DNA of 12,842 nucleotides from JBDKVA01 sp039679375 (GCA_039679375.1 JBDKVA010000098.1:1-12842), one strand, 5' to 3'; shown: positions 6,208 to 12,842, numbered from the stretch's first letter. The notes: generated from the letters alone by a model not told the origin. Numbers and translations are program-made.

Positions 6208-6708
6208 ATGAAGATTTATCGCGAAAGTATTGAAGTACAATCTGAGGGCTTACACCCTACATTTCACAATGTAACCGCCCAGGTAAAGGAGATCGTTGCA
6301 AAATCCGGCGTGAAGAACGGCATCTGCGTAATCTATTCGCACCACACTACCTGCTCCGTCATGATACAGGAGTGCTCTCACGACAAGACATATTTCGGTC
6401 TGGAATACCTGCAGCAGGACCTCTGCAACATAATGGAAAAATTAATTCCAACCTGCCGCGTTGAGAATCAGTACATGCACCCCGGGCCCAAGCATATCGA
6501 GTTCGCCGATAGCGTCGGTGAAGCCGGGCCGTGGACCAGCCTGAATACAGAAGCACATTTACGTTCCTGCTTCTTCGGCCGTTCGGAAAGCATTGTAATT
6601 GAAGACGGCAAGCCGGATCTTGGCGAATTCGGTTACACTTACTTCATCGATTGGGATCAGGTACGCGCAAGGAAACGTACCGTTCAGGTTCAGATAATCG
6701 GCGAATAG
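6208..6708 (+). CDS. YjbQ/UPF0047 family protein
   Basis: A 166-residue protein of the YjbQ family, whose members show weak thiamine-phosphate synthase activity and whose physiological role is unclear. Seen here: YSHHTTCSVMIQE at about 43-55 (canonical HTTxxxxINE), NTEAHLRSCFFGRSESIVIEDGKPDLG at about 112-138 as the second half of the active site (canonical NxxAHLxxxLLG...I..GxLxLG), and a C-terminal RKRTVQVQIIG strand. It is about 25-30 residues longer than usual, the extra being an insert between the two halves around residues 75-108 that contains HPGPKHIEF. ATG 6208 has AGGAGG seven bases upstream. It lies 40 bases after the TIM-like gene. Confidence 0.85.
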   Translation: MKIYRESIEVQSEGLHPTFHNVTAQVKEIVAKSGVKNGICVIYSHHTTCSVMIQECSHDKTYFGLEYLQQDLCNIMEKLIPTCRVENQYMHPGPKHIEFADSVGEAGPWTSLNTEAHLRSCFFGRSESIVIEDGKPDLGEFGYTYFIDWDQVRARKRTVQVQIIGE

Positions 6709-6718
6709 GTTATATTCA

Positions 6719-6727
6719 TGATATAAT
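6719..6727 (+). promoter_or_regulatory. Possible extended -10 promoter before the kinase gene
   Basis: TGATATAAT is a perfect extended -10 element (TG at 6719-6720, TATAAT at 6722-6727), in the 51-base gap before the kinase. No -35 is recognisable at the expected distance. Confidence 0.35.
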
Positions 6728-6759
6728 TACAGCTGTACACAGCCGGTTGCATTAGGGAG

Positions 6760-8220
6760 GTGATTGAAACGTACTTGTTGGGAGTAGATCTCGGTACCAC
6801 AAGCTGCAAAAGCATGATTTTTTCATATGACGGCAATATTCTAGGCGGCAGCTATACAGAATACGGCCTGATTATCGGAAAAGAAGGCCATATAGAGCAA
6901 AGTACCGACATTTGGTGGCAAAACGTTAAAAACTCAATAAAGAATTCAATTACTGAAGCCGGCATTGATGGAAGAAAAATAAAAGCGCTCTCTATCAGTT
7001 CCCAGGGTATTTCCATAGTACCGGTTGATAAGAGCGGAAACGCATTAATGAATGCAATAAGCTGGCTCGACGGAAGAGCAATAGAAGAAGCTGAAGCCAT
7101 AACCTGTGCTTATGGAGCACAAAGTATTTTTCACACCATGGGAAAACCCGTCCTGCCGGCATACGTTTTACCAAAACTTATGTGGATTAAAAAAAACGCC
7201 CCTGAAATTTACAAAAATACATGGAAGTTTATGATGGGCATGGACTTTCTGCTATATCGCCTCTGCGGTTTGGTCATTACCGACTATTCCATGGCTTCAG
7301 GTACATTATGCTACAGTATAGCCGAAAAGGCCTGGTTTAATGACATTTTTTCAAGGTTTGATATTGACCGGAGGAAGCTTCCTGATATTGGTTGTCTTGG
7401 CGATATTGCAGGCAGGGTGCTGCCTGCCGTGGCAGAAGAGCTTGGCCTTTCCGCAGACTGTCTTGCCGTAATTGGGGCTCAGGATCAAAGATGCGCATCA
7501 TTGGGGGCCGGTATAGATAGGGGGATGGCAACCGTATCGCTCGGTACGGCTACAGCCATATGCTCCATTTGTTCCGAACCCGTATTCGACAGGCAGATGA
7601 AAGTAACCTGCTGCGGATTTGACAAAAACCGCTGGATGCTGGAATCAGTCATCGGCACTTCGGGCGTTGCGTTAAAATGGGTAAAAGATACTTTCTTCAA
7701 GGATCTCCCGTACAGTAAGCTGGATGACATGGCATCATCTTCTCCCGCGGGCTCGGAAGGCGTTATGTTTTATCCTTATCTTGAAAATAACGGCAAAGGG
7801 GCAAAAGGCGCTTTTACAGGCCTTGGCCTTCATATCACGGAGGGAGACATCGTCAGGGCTGTACTTGAAGGTATTGCTTATCAGATTAAAATACATATAC
7901 ATTCGCATGAGGCCATTAATGGAGCCATGCGGCAAATCCGCCTCTTTGGAGGCGGAGCAAAGAGCGATATCTGGGCTCGGATCATCGCAGACGTCACAGG
8001 AAAAACCATAATAATCCCTGGAACTCATGAAACAGCCAATTTAGGCGCCGCTATAATCGCCGGAATCGGAGCAAAAATTTATTCAAACTGCGGGGACGCA
8101 TTTAAAACAGTCGGCGCTGCTGCAAAGACCTTCATCACAGACCCTGAAAAACACAAGATATACAATGAGTACTATAAGGCTTATTGCAGCTCCAATGAAA
8201 AAATAATGTTAAATTCATAA
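6760..8220 (+). CDS. FGGY-family carbohydrate kinase (xylulokinase-like)
   Basis: A 486-residue ATP-dependent sugar kinase of normal family length. Motifs in order: LLGVDLGTTSCKS (Asp10, phosphate-1 loop), SQGISIVPVD near 87-96, AISWLDGRA near 104-112, GAQDQRCASLGAG with the catalytic Asp at about 242, GMATVSLGTATAI, and the C-lobe LFGGGAKSDIWARIIADV at about 395-412 followed by ETANLGAAIIAG. It most resembles xylulokinase/gluconokinase-type members; the exact substrate cannot be read. The start is unresolved: the only nearby usual start, GTG 6760, overlaps the final G of a strong GGGAGGTGAT ribosome binding site, leaving no spacing. TTG 6775 or 6778 would give a family-like N-terminus (LGVDLGTT). 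The coordinates use GTG. Confidence 0.93.
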   Translation: MIETYLLGVDLGTTSCKSMIFSYDGNILGGSYTEYGLIIGKEGHIEQSTDIWWQNVKNSIKNSITEAGIDGRKIKALSISSQGISIVPVDKSGNALMNAISWLDGRAIEEAEAITCAYGAQSIFHTMGKPVLPAYVLPKLMWIKKNAPEIYKNTWKFMMGMDFLLYRLCGLVITDYSMASGTLCYSIAEKAWFNDIFSRFDIDRRKLPDIGCLGDIAGRVLPAVAEELGLSADCLAVIGAQDQRCASLGAGIDRGMATVSLGTATAICSICSEPVFDRQMKVTCCGFDKNRWMLESVIGTSGVALKWVKDTFFKDLPYSKLDDMASSSPAGSEGVMFYPYLENNGKGAKGAFTGLGLHITEGDIVRAVLEGIAYQIKIHIHSHEAINGAMRQIRLFGGGAKSDIWARIIADVTGKTIIIPGTHETANLGAAIIAGIGAKIYSNCGDAFKTVGAAAKTFITDPEKHKIYNEYYKAYCSSNEKIMLNS

Positions 8221-8239
8221 ATATATTGGAGGAATCGGT

Positions 8240-8992
8240 ATGTCATTCTATTTCGGTGAAAAAACCTGGCTTGAATTAGCGGAAGAGATAAAAAAGGATA
8301 GTCTGATTATTATTCCCATTGGCACAACTGAAGAACACGGGCGCCATCTTCCTGTAGAAACGGACGCCATGATCGCCAGATTATTCGGCGACGAGTTTGC
8401 CAGGGCTTTGCAGGGCAAAATTCCTGTGCTTGTAACACAAACAATTAATTTTGGCTACTCCATGAACATTGTAAGTAACTGGCCAGGCACCATCAAGATC
8501 AGAACCAGAGTCTTTATGGATTATATGTTTGATATGATTGATTCATTAATGAATATGGGGTTTTCAAAAATAGCGCTGCTCGATTGCCATGGAAACCACG
8601 ATGGATTACTCAGAACCGTCATGAGGGAAATTGCGGATAAGCATGGTAAATTTATATGTACGCTTTCCCCATCCAGGCTTTCCGAAAAGGTATATAACCA
8701 GATAAAAAAGGATCCTGCCGGCGATATTCACGGCGGCGAGTGGGAAACATCCATGATTTTGGTTGCAAGACCGGAACTGGTCAACAAAGCGGAATATACG
8801 AATGTTGACGCAGTCCGGTGCAACAATAGCCTGAGGGGGCCCGTTTCCACCTGGGGGCTGCAGGTGACAAAGACAGGATTATTCGGAGACCCTACAAACT
8901 CAAGCGTCGAAGTCGGGCAAAAGTGCCTGGAGGCTGCTGTGGAGGAAGGTACAAAGATATTGATCGATTTCTACAATTACAAAGCCGATTGA
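8240..8992 (+). CDS. Creatininase-family hydrolase
   Basis: A 250-residue metal-dependent hydrolase of the creatininase fold. Metal-site motifs visible: IPIGTTEEHGRHLPVETDAM at 25-44 (ligands expected at Glu31, His33 and Asp42), LLDCHGNHDG at 113-122 with His117 (canonical NGHGGN), and HGGEWETS at 164-171 with Glu169 (canonical HAGExETS). The family opens cyclic amides (creatinine), cleaves formamides in the FAPy deformylases, and includes ring-opening hydrolases in inositol pathways (IolN), so ring or lactone opening in a sugar pathway is plausible. DCHGNH in place of NGHGGN is unusual. ATG 8240 has GGAGG eight bases upstream, 19 bases after the kinase. Its TGA lies 15 bases before the next start. 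Confidence 0.9.
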   Translation: MSFYFGEKTWLELAEEIKKDSLIIIPIGTTEEHGRHLPVETDAMIARLFGDEFARALQGKIPVLVTQTINFGYSMNIVSNWPGTIKIRTRVFMDYMFDMIDSLMNMGFSKIALLDCHGNHDGLLRTVMREIADKHGKFICTLSPSRLSEKVYNQIKKDPAGDIHGGEWETSMILVARPELVNKAEYTNVDAVRCNNSLRGPVSTWGLQVTKTGLFGDPTNSSVEVGQKCLEAAVEEGTKILIDFYNYKAD

Positions 8993-9007
8993 ACAGGAGG
9001 TATTGCT

Positions 9008-9952
9008 GTGAATAATAATAGCTTTCAATTTATGCCCGCTCCATGGATTCCTTTTAAGGATAAAGAAGTTTTGGAACGTGTTCGCAGGATTAAAAGGAAG
9101 GACATGGAGAAACACTCCAACCCCGATTTCAAGATCAAAATCGTTTCGGATGTTAACGCTATATGGGTAGGAGATATGTTAATGAGAATCCGGGAATCCG
9201 ATGTCCGGGACAAAAAGCTCGTTATGATTATGCCAAACCCCTGCCCTGCCGCGTATGCCGCAGTAGCTGAACTGATTAACCGGTTTCGGATCAATTGCCG
9301 TAATGTTTTTACCTTTAATATGGATGAGTGGGCAAGCGAGGATGGCTGCATAGCTCCTGAAAGTTATTCCGCCGGCTTTAACCACTCTTTTATAAAATAT
9401 TTTTATGGGAAGATTGACCCTGAATTAAGAATGAAAAGAGCGAATTGCAATGCTCCAACCACCGCCAACATTAAGGATTACAGCAAAATGATCGCCGAGT
9501 GCGGCAATGGCGGCGCCGATATTTGCTACAGCGGCCCCGGCTGGGCCGGACATATTGCGTTCATTGATCCTGATACCCCGGAATTCGCCTGCAGCAGCAT
9601 TGATGAATTCCTGAAAATGGAGTCAAGGGTTGTAACGCTCCATCCGCTGACAATAGCTCAGAACTCGCTGCATGGCGTATTCGGCTGCAGCGGCGATATA
9701 GCGAATGTACCTCCCAGAGCCGCTACAATAGGCCCTATAGATGTTGCAAGAAGCCGGAACCGTTTTGAAATGCATGCCATCTCCACGATGGGAACTGTTT
9801 CGGCATGGCAGAGATTAACTTCAAGACTGGTCCTTTACGGACCGGTAACACCAAAAGTTCCTTCTTCCATACTTCAATTGATGCCTACCAGCGTGTATGT
9901 AAGCGAGGAAATCGCAAAGGAATTTGACTGCTGGGAGCTTGTCGGATATTAA
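9008..9952 (+). CDS. NagB-like protein (glucosamine-6-phosphate deaminase superfamily) with altered active site
   Basis: A 314-residue protein with the NagB/RpiA/6-phosphogluconolactonase fold and an extra N-terminal 35-40 residues. Clear NagB hallmarks are FTFNMDEW at 101-108 (Asp106 at the catalytic Asp72 position), GHIAF at 181-185 with His182, and YGPVTPKVPSSILQL near 279-293. Three key places differ. The phosphate loop, normally TGSTP, is MPNPCPAAY at 75-83. NagB Asp141 is Ala180 in GPGWAGH. Glu148 of FNEP is Asp187 in FIDP. The GxxKA motif is also not recognisable. It may act on a different sugar or catalyse a different isomerisation. GTG 9008 is supported by AGGAGG seven bases upstream. 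It is directly followed by a NagA-like gene, the classical nag pairing. Confidence 0.82.
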   Translation: MNNNSFQFMPAPWIPFKDKEVLERVRRIKRKDMEKHSNPDFKIKIVSDVNAIWVGDMLMRIRESDVRDKKLVMIMPNPCPAAYAAVAELINRFRINCRNVFTFNMDEWASEDGCIAPESYSAGFNHSFIKYFYGKIDPELRMKRANCNAPTTANIKDYSKMIAECGNGGADICYSGPGWAGHIAFIDPDTPEFACSSIDEFLKMESRVVTLHPLTIAQNSLHGVFGCSGDIANVPPRAATIGPIDVARSRNRFEMHAISTMGTVSAWQRLTSRLVLYGPVTPKVPSSILQLMPTSVYVSEEIAKEFDCWELVGY

Positions 9953-9973
9953 CGGATCAAAAGGGGTAATCCT

Positions 9974-11206
9974 ATGAAAGCTATTGTAAATGCCCGGGTA
10001 GTTACGCCTGATGAAATAATCGATAACGGATATATTCTCATTGAGGGAGAACGAATCGTAAAAGCAGGCTCTCTGAAAAATGATAAAGTACCCGAAAATG
10101 CTGTTATTATTAATGCAGAAGGTCTTTATGCCGGTCCGGGATTCGTGGATATTCATTGCCACGGAGGCAGCCGGTATTGGTGTCATACGCATCCTGCAGA
10201 AATGGCTGCGCATCATCTCAATCACGGCACGACTTCTCTGGTTTGCTCAATTTATAAGACCGTAGGCTTTGACGGAACAATAAAAGGTATTGAACGGATA
10301 AAAAAATGCTGCTATGATAAAAAACCCGGCAACATTATAGGAATCCATCTGGAAGGCCCATATCTGAGTCCCGGATATGGAGCCGCATCCATGGGAGTAA
10401 CCAGGCTTGTTCCCGCCGAGTATAATGCCTATATTGAACACTCTGAAGGCTTATTAAGGAATTGGACTTTCTCGCCTGAAATGGATGGTCTTGACGATTT
10501 TGTCGAAACAGCTGTGAAGCATGGAATACCGCTTTCAATCGGGCATTCAGGCGCAGGTCCGGAGGAAGTTGATAAATATGTTAAAAAGGGTGTCTCCATA
10601 GTTACCCATTTAATGGATGCAACCGGCTGCTCCATTACGCCGGCCCGATTTGCAGGAACCCGTGAGCCTTCCTTTGACGAATGCGTAATGATACATGATC
10701 TGTTTACCGAAGTAATACCCGATTCAAAGGGCGTGCATGTCCGTCCTGTCATGCTGAAGCTGATTGCAAAAACAATGGGATACGACCGTGTAATAATTAT
10801 TACCGATGCCTGTGTAGGTGACGACGTCGCCATGGGCAATGATGCCTGTGTGAGCGACAATGTCGCTATAGGCGACGTTGTCGCCTTGGGCGATAATATC
10901 GCCCTGGATGATTACTCTCCGGAAGATATGTTGAGCGCGCGAGATATTAATTTTGTAAACGGCGAGCTTTACGGCAGCAAGCTGACGATGAATGAAGCCT
11001 GCCGAAATATGAAAAAGCATATTGGCTGCGGAATGGCTGAAATCTTTAAAATGGCCGCAAAAAATCCCGCTCAGGCAATTAAACTGGATGAAGCCGGCAC
11101 GATAGAAGACGGTAAAATAGCCAATATTGTTATTGTGGATGAAAATTTTAATATTCACCATGTCCTGCTAAACGGCATGGTGAAGTACAGCTATAAATGC
11201 TCATAA
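9974..11206 (+). CDS. N-acetylglucosamine-6-phosphate deacetylase-like amidohydrolase (NagA family)
   Basis: A 410-residue member of the amidohydrolase superfamily. Metal and catalytic residues are intact: HCH at 61-63 in GFVDIHCHGG, Glu127 in IHLEGPY, His191 in IGHSGAG, His212 in THLMDA (canonical THLFNA), and the catalytic Asp278 in IITDAC. The C-terminal LYGSKLTMNEACRN and NPAQAIKLDEAGTIEDGKIANIVIVD are typical. The family removes acetate from N-acetylated amino-sugar phosphates. Just after Asp278, residues 282-311 consist of five hexad repeats not expected in the family. HLMDA with Asp instead of Asn and the partner NagB-like protein point to a substrate other than GlcNAc-6-phosphate. ATG 9974 has a weak AAAGGGG site and lies 21 bases after the NagB-like stop. 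Confidence 0.87.
   Translation: MKAIVNARVVTPDEIIDNGYILIEGERIVKAGSLKNDKVPENAVIINAEGLYAGPGFVDIHCHGGSRYWCHTHPAEMAAHHLNHGTTSLVCSIYKTVGFDGTIKGIERIKKCCYDKKPGNIIGIHLEGPYLSPGYGAASMGVTRLVPAEYNAYIEHSEGLLRNWTFSPEMDGLDDFVETAVKHGIPLSIGHSGAGPEEVDKYVKKGVSIVTHLMDATGCSITPARFAGTREPSFDECVMIHDLFTEVIPDSKGVHVRPVMLKLIAKTMGYDRVIIITDACVGDDVAMGNDACVSDNVAIGDVVALGDNIALDDYSPEDMLSARDINFVNGELYGSKLTMNEACRNMKKHIGCGMAEIFKMAAKNPAQAIKLDEAGTIEDGKIANIVIVDENFNIHHVLLNGMVKYSYKCS
10817..10906 (+). repeat. Five in-frame 18-base repeats encoding hexapeptide-like units
   Basis: Five consecutive 18-base units encode hexads of the form G-D-x-V-A-hydrophobic, for example GDDVAM, GDVVAL and GDNIAL; the second and third units are more degenerate. 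GATGCCTGTGT occurs at 10805 and again at 10841, two units apart, which points to duplication. The pattern resembles the left-handed beta-helix hexapeptide repeat of acyltransferases, but is embedded in an amidohydrolase. Confidence 0.8.
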
Positions 11207-11225
11207 TTGGTTGTGAGAGTGCTTA

Positions 11226-11254
11226 TTGACAGTAAATTATCGGTGTGCTATTTT
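11226..11254 (+). promoter_or_regulatory. Internal sigma-A promoter before the aldolase gene
   Basis: TTGACA (11226-11231) and TATTTT (11249-11254) are separated by exactly 17 bases and the -10 is preceded by TGC, an extended -10 (TGnTATTTT). The expected start near 11261 falls at the ribosome binding site of the next gene, giving a very short leader. Confidence 0.65.
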
Positions 11255-11274
11255 GAAAATTGGAGGTATGGAAA

Positions 11275-12153
11275 ATGTTAAATAACGGCTTTTTTACAGC
11301 ATTGGGAACACCGGTGGATGAGTTTGGTAATGTGATTGAGAAGAGCCTTGTAAAACAAATAGTTGACCAGCAGGAGGCTGGAGCTTCCGGCCTTCTGCTG
11401 ATGGGCAGCATGGGTATGGAACCTTACATCCGGGAATCGGAGTACAGCCATATCGTTGCAATTGCAGTTGATGCGGCAAGAGGCAAATGCCCTCTCTTTG
11501 TAGGCGCAATGGATAATTCGGTATGGCGTGTCAGGGATAAGCTCAATGCTATTGGCAATGTTAAAATTGATGGGATTGTCGTTACAACACCATATTACTA
11601 TGCATCGTCACAGGAAGAAGCCAAGGCATATTTTAAAGCTGTGGCAGACGCGTCAAAATATCCGGTTTATTTATATGACCTGCCTGTAGTAACGAAGACC
11701 AGGATAACACGGGATACCGTACTTTCTCTTATGGATGACAGGCGGATTGCCGGAATAAAGTCCGGTGATCTTGTTCTTAATAAAGAACTGATTAACAGTC
11801 CGGAACGAAGAGATGATTTCTCTGTTTTTTTCAGCACCCTGGATCTTTTTGACGCAGCTTATATATACGGTATCAGGAGAAACCTGGACGGCATGTTCAG
11901 CTGCACGCCGAACAATGCTTCAAAGTGTTATGAAGAGTTTGCTAAAGGAAATTTTGCGGCCGGAGCCAAATACCTTGAGAACATAATCTCATTAAGAAAT
12001 TTATTTGTAAATTATAATGTGTTCCCATCATTTACGGCAGCTATGAACCTGCTTGGCTATGAAGGAAGCTTCAGTCCGGACTATATGGGAAGAGTACCGG
12101 AGAAAGCCATAGATGAAATCCGTGAGAAGTTGCAGGATATAGGCGAAATTTAA
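11275..12153 (+). CDS. Dihydrodipicolinate synthase/N-acetylneuraminate lyase family aldolase
   Basis: A 292-residue TIM-barrel class I aldolase of the usual length. The Schiff-base Lys162 lies in AGIKSGD (canonical GIKEAS/T), and Tyr134 in VYLYDLP sits at the position of the catalytic Tyr133. The opening FTALGTPVDEFGNV is typical. The GTTGE loop of DapA is GSMGMEP at 44-50, and the NVPSRT arginine that binds aspartate semialdehyde is absent (DLPVVTKT). This argues against DapA and for a catabolic aldolase that splits or joins pyruvate with a sugar-derived aldehyde. ATG 11275 is chosen over TTG 11260, which lies within the GGAGGT ribosome binding site. It has its own internal promoter. Confidence 0.9.
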   Translation: MLNNGFFTALGTPVDEFGNVIEKSLVKQIVDQQEAGASGLLLMGSMGMEPYIRESEYSHIVAIAVDAARGKCPLFVGAMDNSVWRVRDKLNAIGNVKIDGIVVTTPYYYASSQEEAKAYFKAVADASKYPVYLYDLPVVTKTRITRDTVLSLMDDRRIAGIKSGDLVLNKELINSPERRDDFSVFFSTLDLFDAAYIYGIRRNLDGMFSCTPNNASKCYEEFAKGNFAAGAKYLENIISLRNLFVNYNVFPSFTAAMNLLGYEGSFSPDYMGRVPEKAIDEIREKLQDIGEI

Positions 12154-12166
12154 GGGGTGGGGCGTT

Positions 12167-12649
12167 ATGGCAAGGGAGATTATGGATCGAAAGGCTTCAG
12201 ATAACAAGTATCTTCACAGGGATTTCCACAACCTTATGAACCTGGGAATAGAATATTTGCGGGAAAAATTCGGTGAGGAACCGGTACGGGAGTATTTAAG
12301 GCAGTTTGCTTCAGCGTATTATACACCGTTGAAAGCATCCCTGAAGGAAAATGGTCTTGCCGCGGTGCTGGAATACTATAAAAAGATTTACACAGCGGAA
12401 GAAGCAATAGAGAACGTTGAGTTTGCGCTCTCAAATGATGAACTGGTAATACGCGTGAAACAATGTCCTGCAGTGGATCATATAAGGAAGTCGGAGATCC
12501 CGGTATCACCGCTTTACCATGAGCTGACAAAAACTGTGAATGAAACTGTTTGTGAAGGTACGCCGTTTGCCTTTGAACTTTTGAAGTATGACCATGAAAC
12601 GGGTGCTTCAGTGCAGCGTTTTTACAAGAAGGGAGGCAAAACAAATTGA
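12167..12649 (+). CDS. Protein of unknown function, possible paralogue of the next gene
   Basis: A 160-residue soluble, helix-rich protein I do not recognise. It begins with HRDFHNLMNLGIEYL (about residues 23-37), then FGEEPVREYLRQFASAYY, a LKENGLAAVLEYYKKIYTAEEA segment (about 64-85), and later a beta-like part with LVIRVKQCPAVDHI (Cys104, His108) and a C-terminal CEGTPFAFELLKYDHETGASVQRFY. The single Cys and His residues could bind metal or act in catalysis, but that is speculation. It follows the aldolase by 13 bases. ATG 12167 has GGGGTGGGG just upstream; ATG 12182 with AAGGGAG is an alternative. The organisation with the following gene suggests they act together, perhaps as a two-subunit protein. 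Confidence 0.75.
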   Translation: MAREIMDRKASDNKYLHRDFHNLMNLGIEYLREKFGEEPVREYLRQFASAYYTPLKASLKENGLAAVLEYYKKIYTAEEAIENVEFALSNDELVIRVKQCPAVDHIRKSEIPVSPLYHELTKTVNETVCEGTPFAFELLKYDHETGASVQRFYKKGGKTN

Positions 12650-12842
12650 TTTCTTGTACGGAATTTATACCGGCATACAGTGAGTTGTTTAAATTTATTG
12701 AACAAAAAGGCGGAGAAAGAGCGGTTTTGGAATACTGGGAGTATATATCAGGCAACGGACTGGATTTGCTGAGGGATTTAGTTGTAAAAAACGGTATAAG
12801 GGGCTGTTTCTTATATTGGTCTCATACTTTAAATGAAGAGGC
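12646..12842 (+). CDS. Protein of unknown function, N-terminal part (runs off the right edge)
   Basis: An open frame from TTG 12646 to the window end, 65 complete codons. The TTG overlaps the TGA stop of the previous gene (TTGA), and GGGAGG at 12631-12636 is nine bases upstream, so translational coupling is likely. The visible peptide contains YSELFKFIEQKGGERAVLEY, then LLRDLVVKNGIRGCFLYWSHTLNEE. The spacing of a GGER/GEEP turn, a helix ending in EYW/EYL, and a KNGxxG/KENGLA helix followed by YxxxxxTxEE echoes residues 35-85 of the preceding protein, so the two look like paralogues. No function can be assigned. Confidence 0.72.
   Translation, partial: MISCTEFIPAYSELFKFIEQKGGERAVLEYWEYISGNGLDLLRDLVVKNGIRGCFLYWSHTLNEE

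Noticed and set aside
10724..11161. A minus-strand frame with repeated short motifs inside the NagA-like gene
   Set aside because: The repetition is the reverse reading of the 18-base repeats in the real gene; there is no ribosome binding site.
12234..12755. A 173-codon minus-strand frame at the right end
   Set aside because: It is antisense to two overlapping plus-strand genes with good ribosome binding sites and has no family features.

Overview
The window most likely comes from a low-to-moderate GC member of the Firmicutes, probably class Clostridia. Three things suggest this: strong AGGAGG-type ribosome binding sites before nearly every gene, a tetrahydrofolate riboswitch in front of an ECF-type folate transporter gene, and a Bacillus/Clostridium-type LexA (SOS) box. 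No rRNA, tRNA, CRISPR array, insertion sequence or phage gene was seen.

Layout. Positions 1-1320 (minus strand) hold a folT-like ECF S component with a consensus promoter and a THF riboswitch, followed by the first 72 codons of an acetamidase/formamidase-like gene that runs off the left edge. Positions 1342-1614 (minus) hold a 68-residue zinc-ribbon protein with its own promoter, whose start point is covered by a perfect LexA-type palindrome. Positions 1651-5262 (minus) hold a SIS-domain sugar isomerase, a DeoR/GlpR repressor and a signal-less parallel beta-helix protein. From a divergent control region (5263-5465) a long plus-strand operon starts with a TTGACT-17-TATACT promoter. Its order is: archaeal-type triosephosphate isomerase-like protein, YjbQ/UPF0047 protein, FGGY kinase, creatininase-family hydrolase, NagB-like protein, NagA-like deacetylase, DapA/NanA-family aldolase, and two adjacent proteins of unknown function that look like paralogues. 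The last runs off the right edge. No gap exceeds 300 bases; the largest (1079-1341 and 5263-5465) are regulatory.

How the genes may work together. The two divergent units look like one DeoR-controlled carbohydrate locus: a glycan-active beta-helix protein, a kinase, a phosphosugar isomerase, a deacetylase, a NagB homologue, a pyruvate-type aldolase and a TIM-like isomerase. This resembles N-acetyl-amino-sugar catabolism, but several enzymes depart from the textbook residues. The NagB homologue lacks the GSTP phosphate loop and has Ala and Asp in place of the conserved Asp141 and Glu148. The SIS protein has His where KdsD-type isomerases have the glycine-loop Lys. The aldolase lacks the DapA threonine pair and arginine. 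The substrate is therefore probably not ordinary GlcNAc and cannot be named from sequence. No sugar transporter for the locus lies in the window.

The most unusual local features are a five-unit hexapeptide-like repeat inserted just after the catalytic Asp of the NagA-like enzyme, the divergent NagB homologue, the LexA box on a tiny zinc-ribbon gene, and a riboswitch expression platform in which a 10-base element can pair with the folT ribosome binding site.
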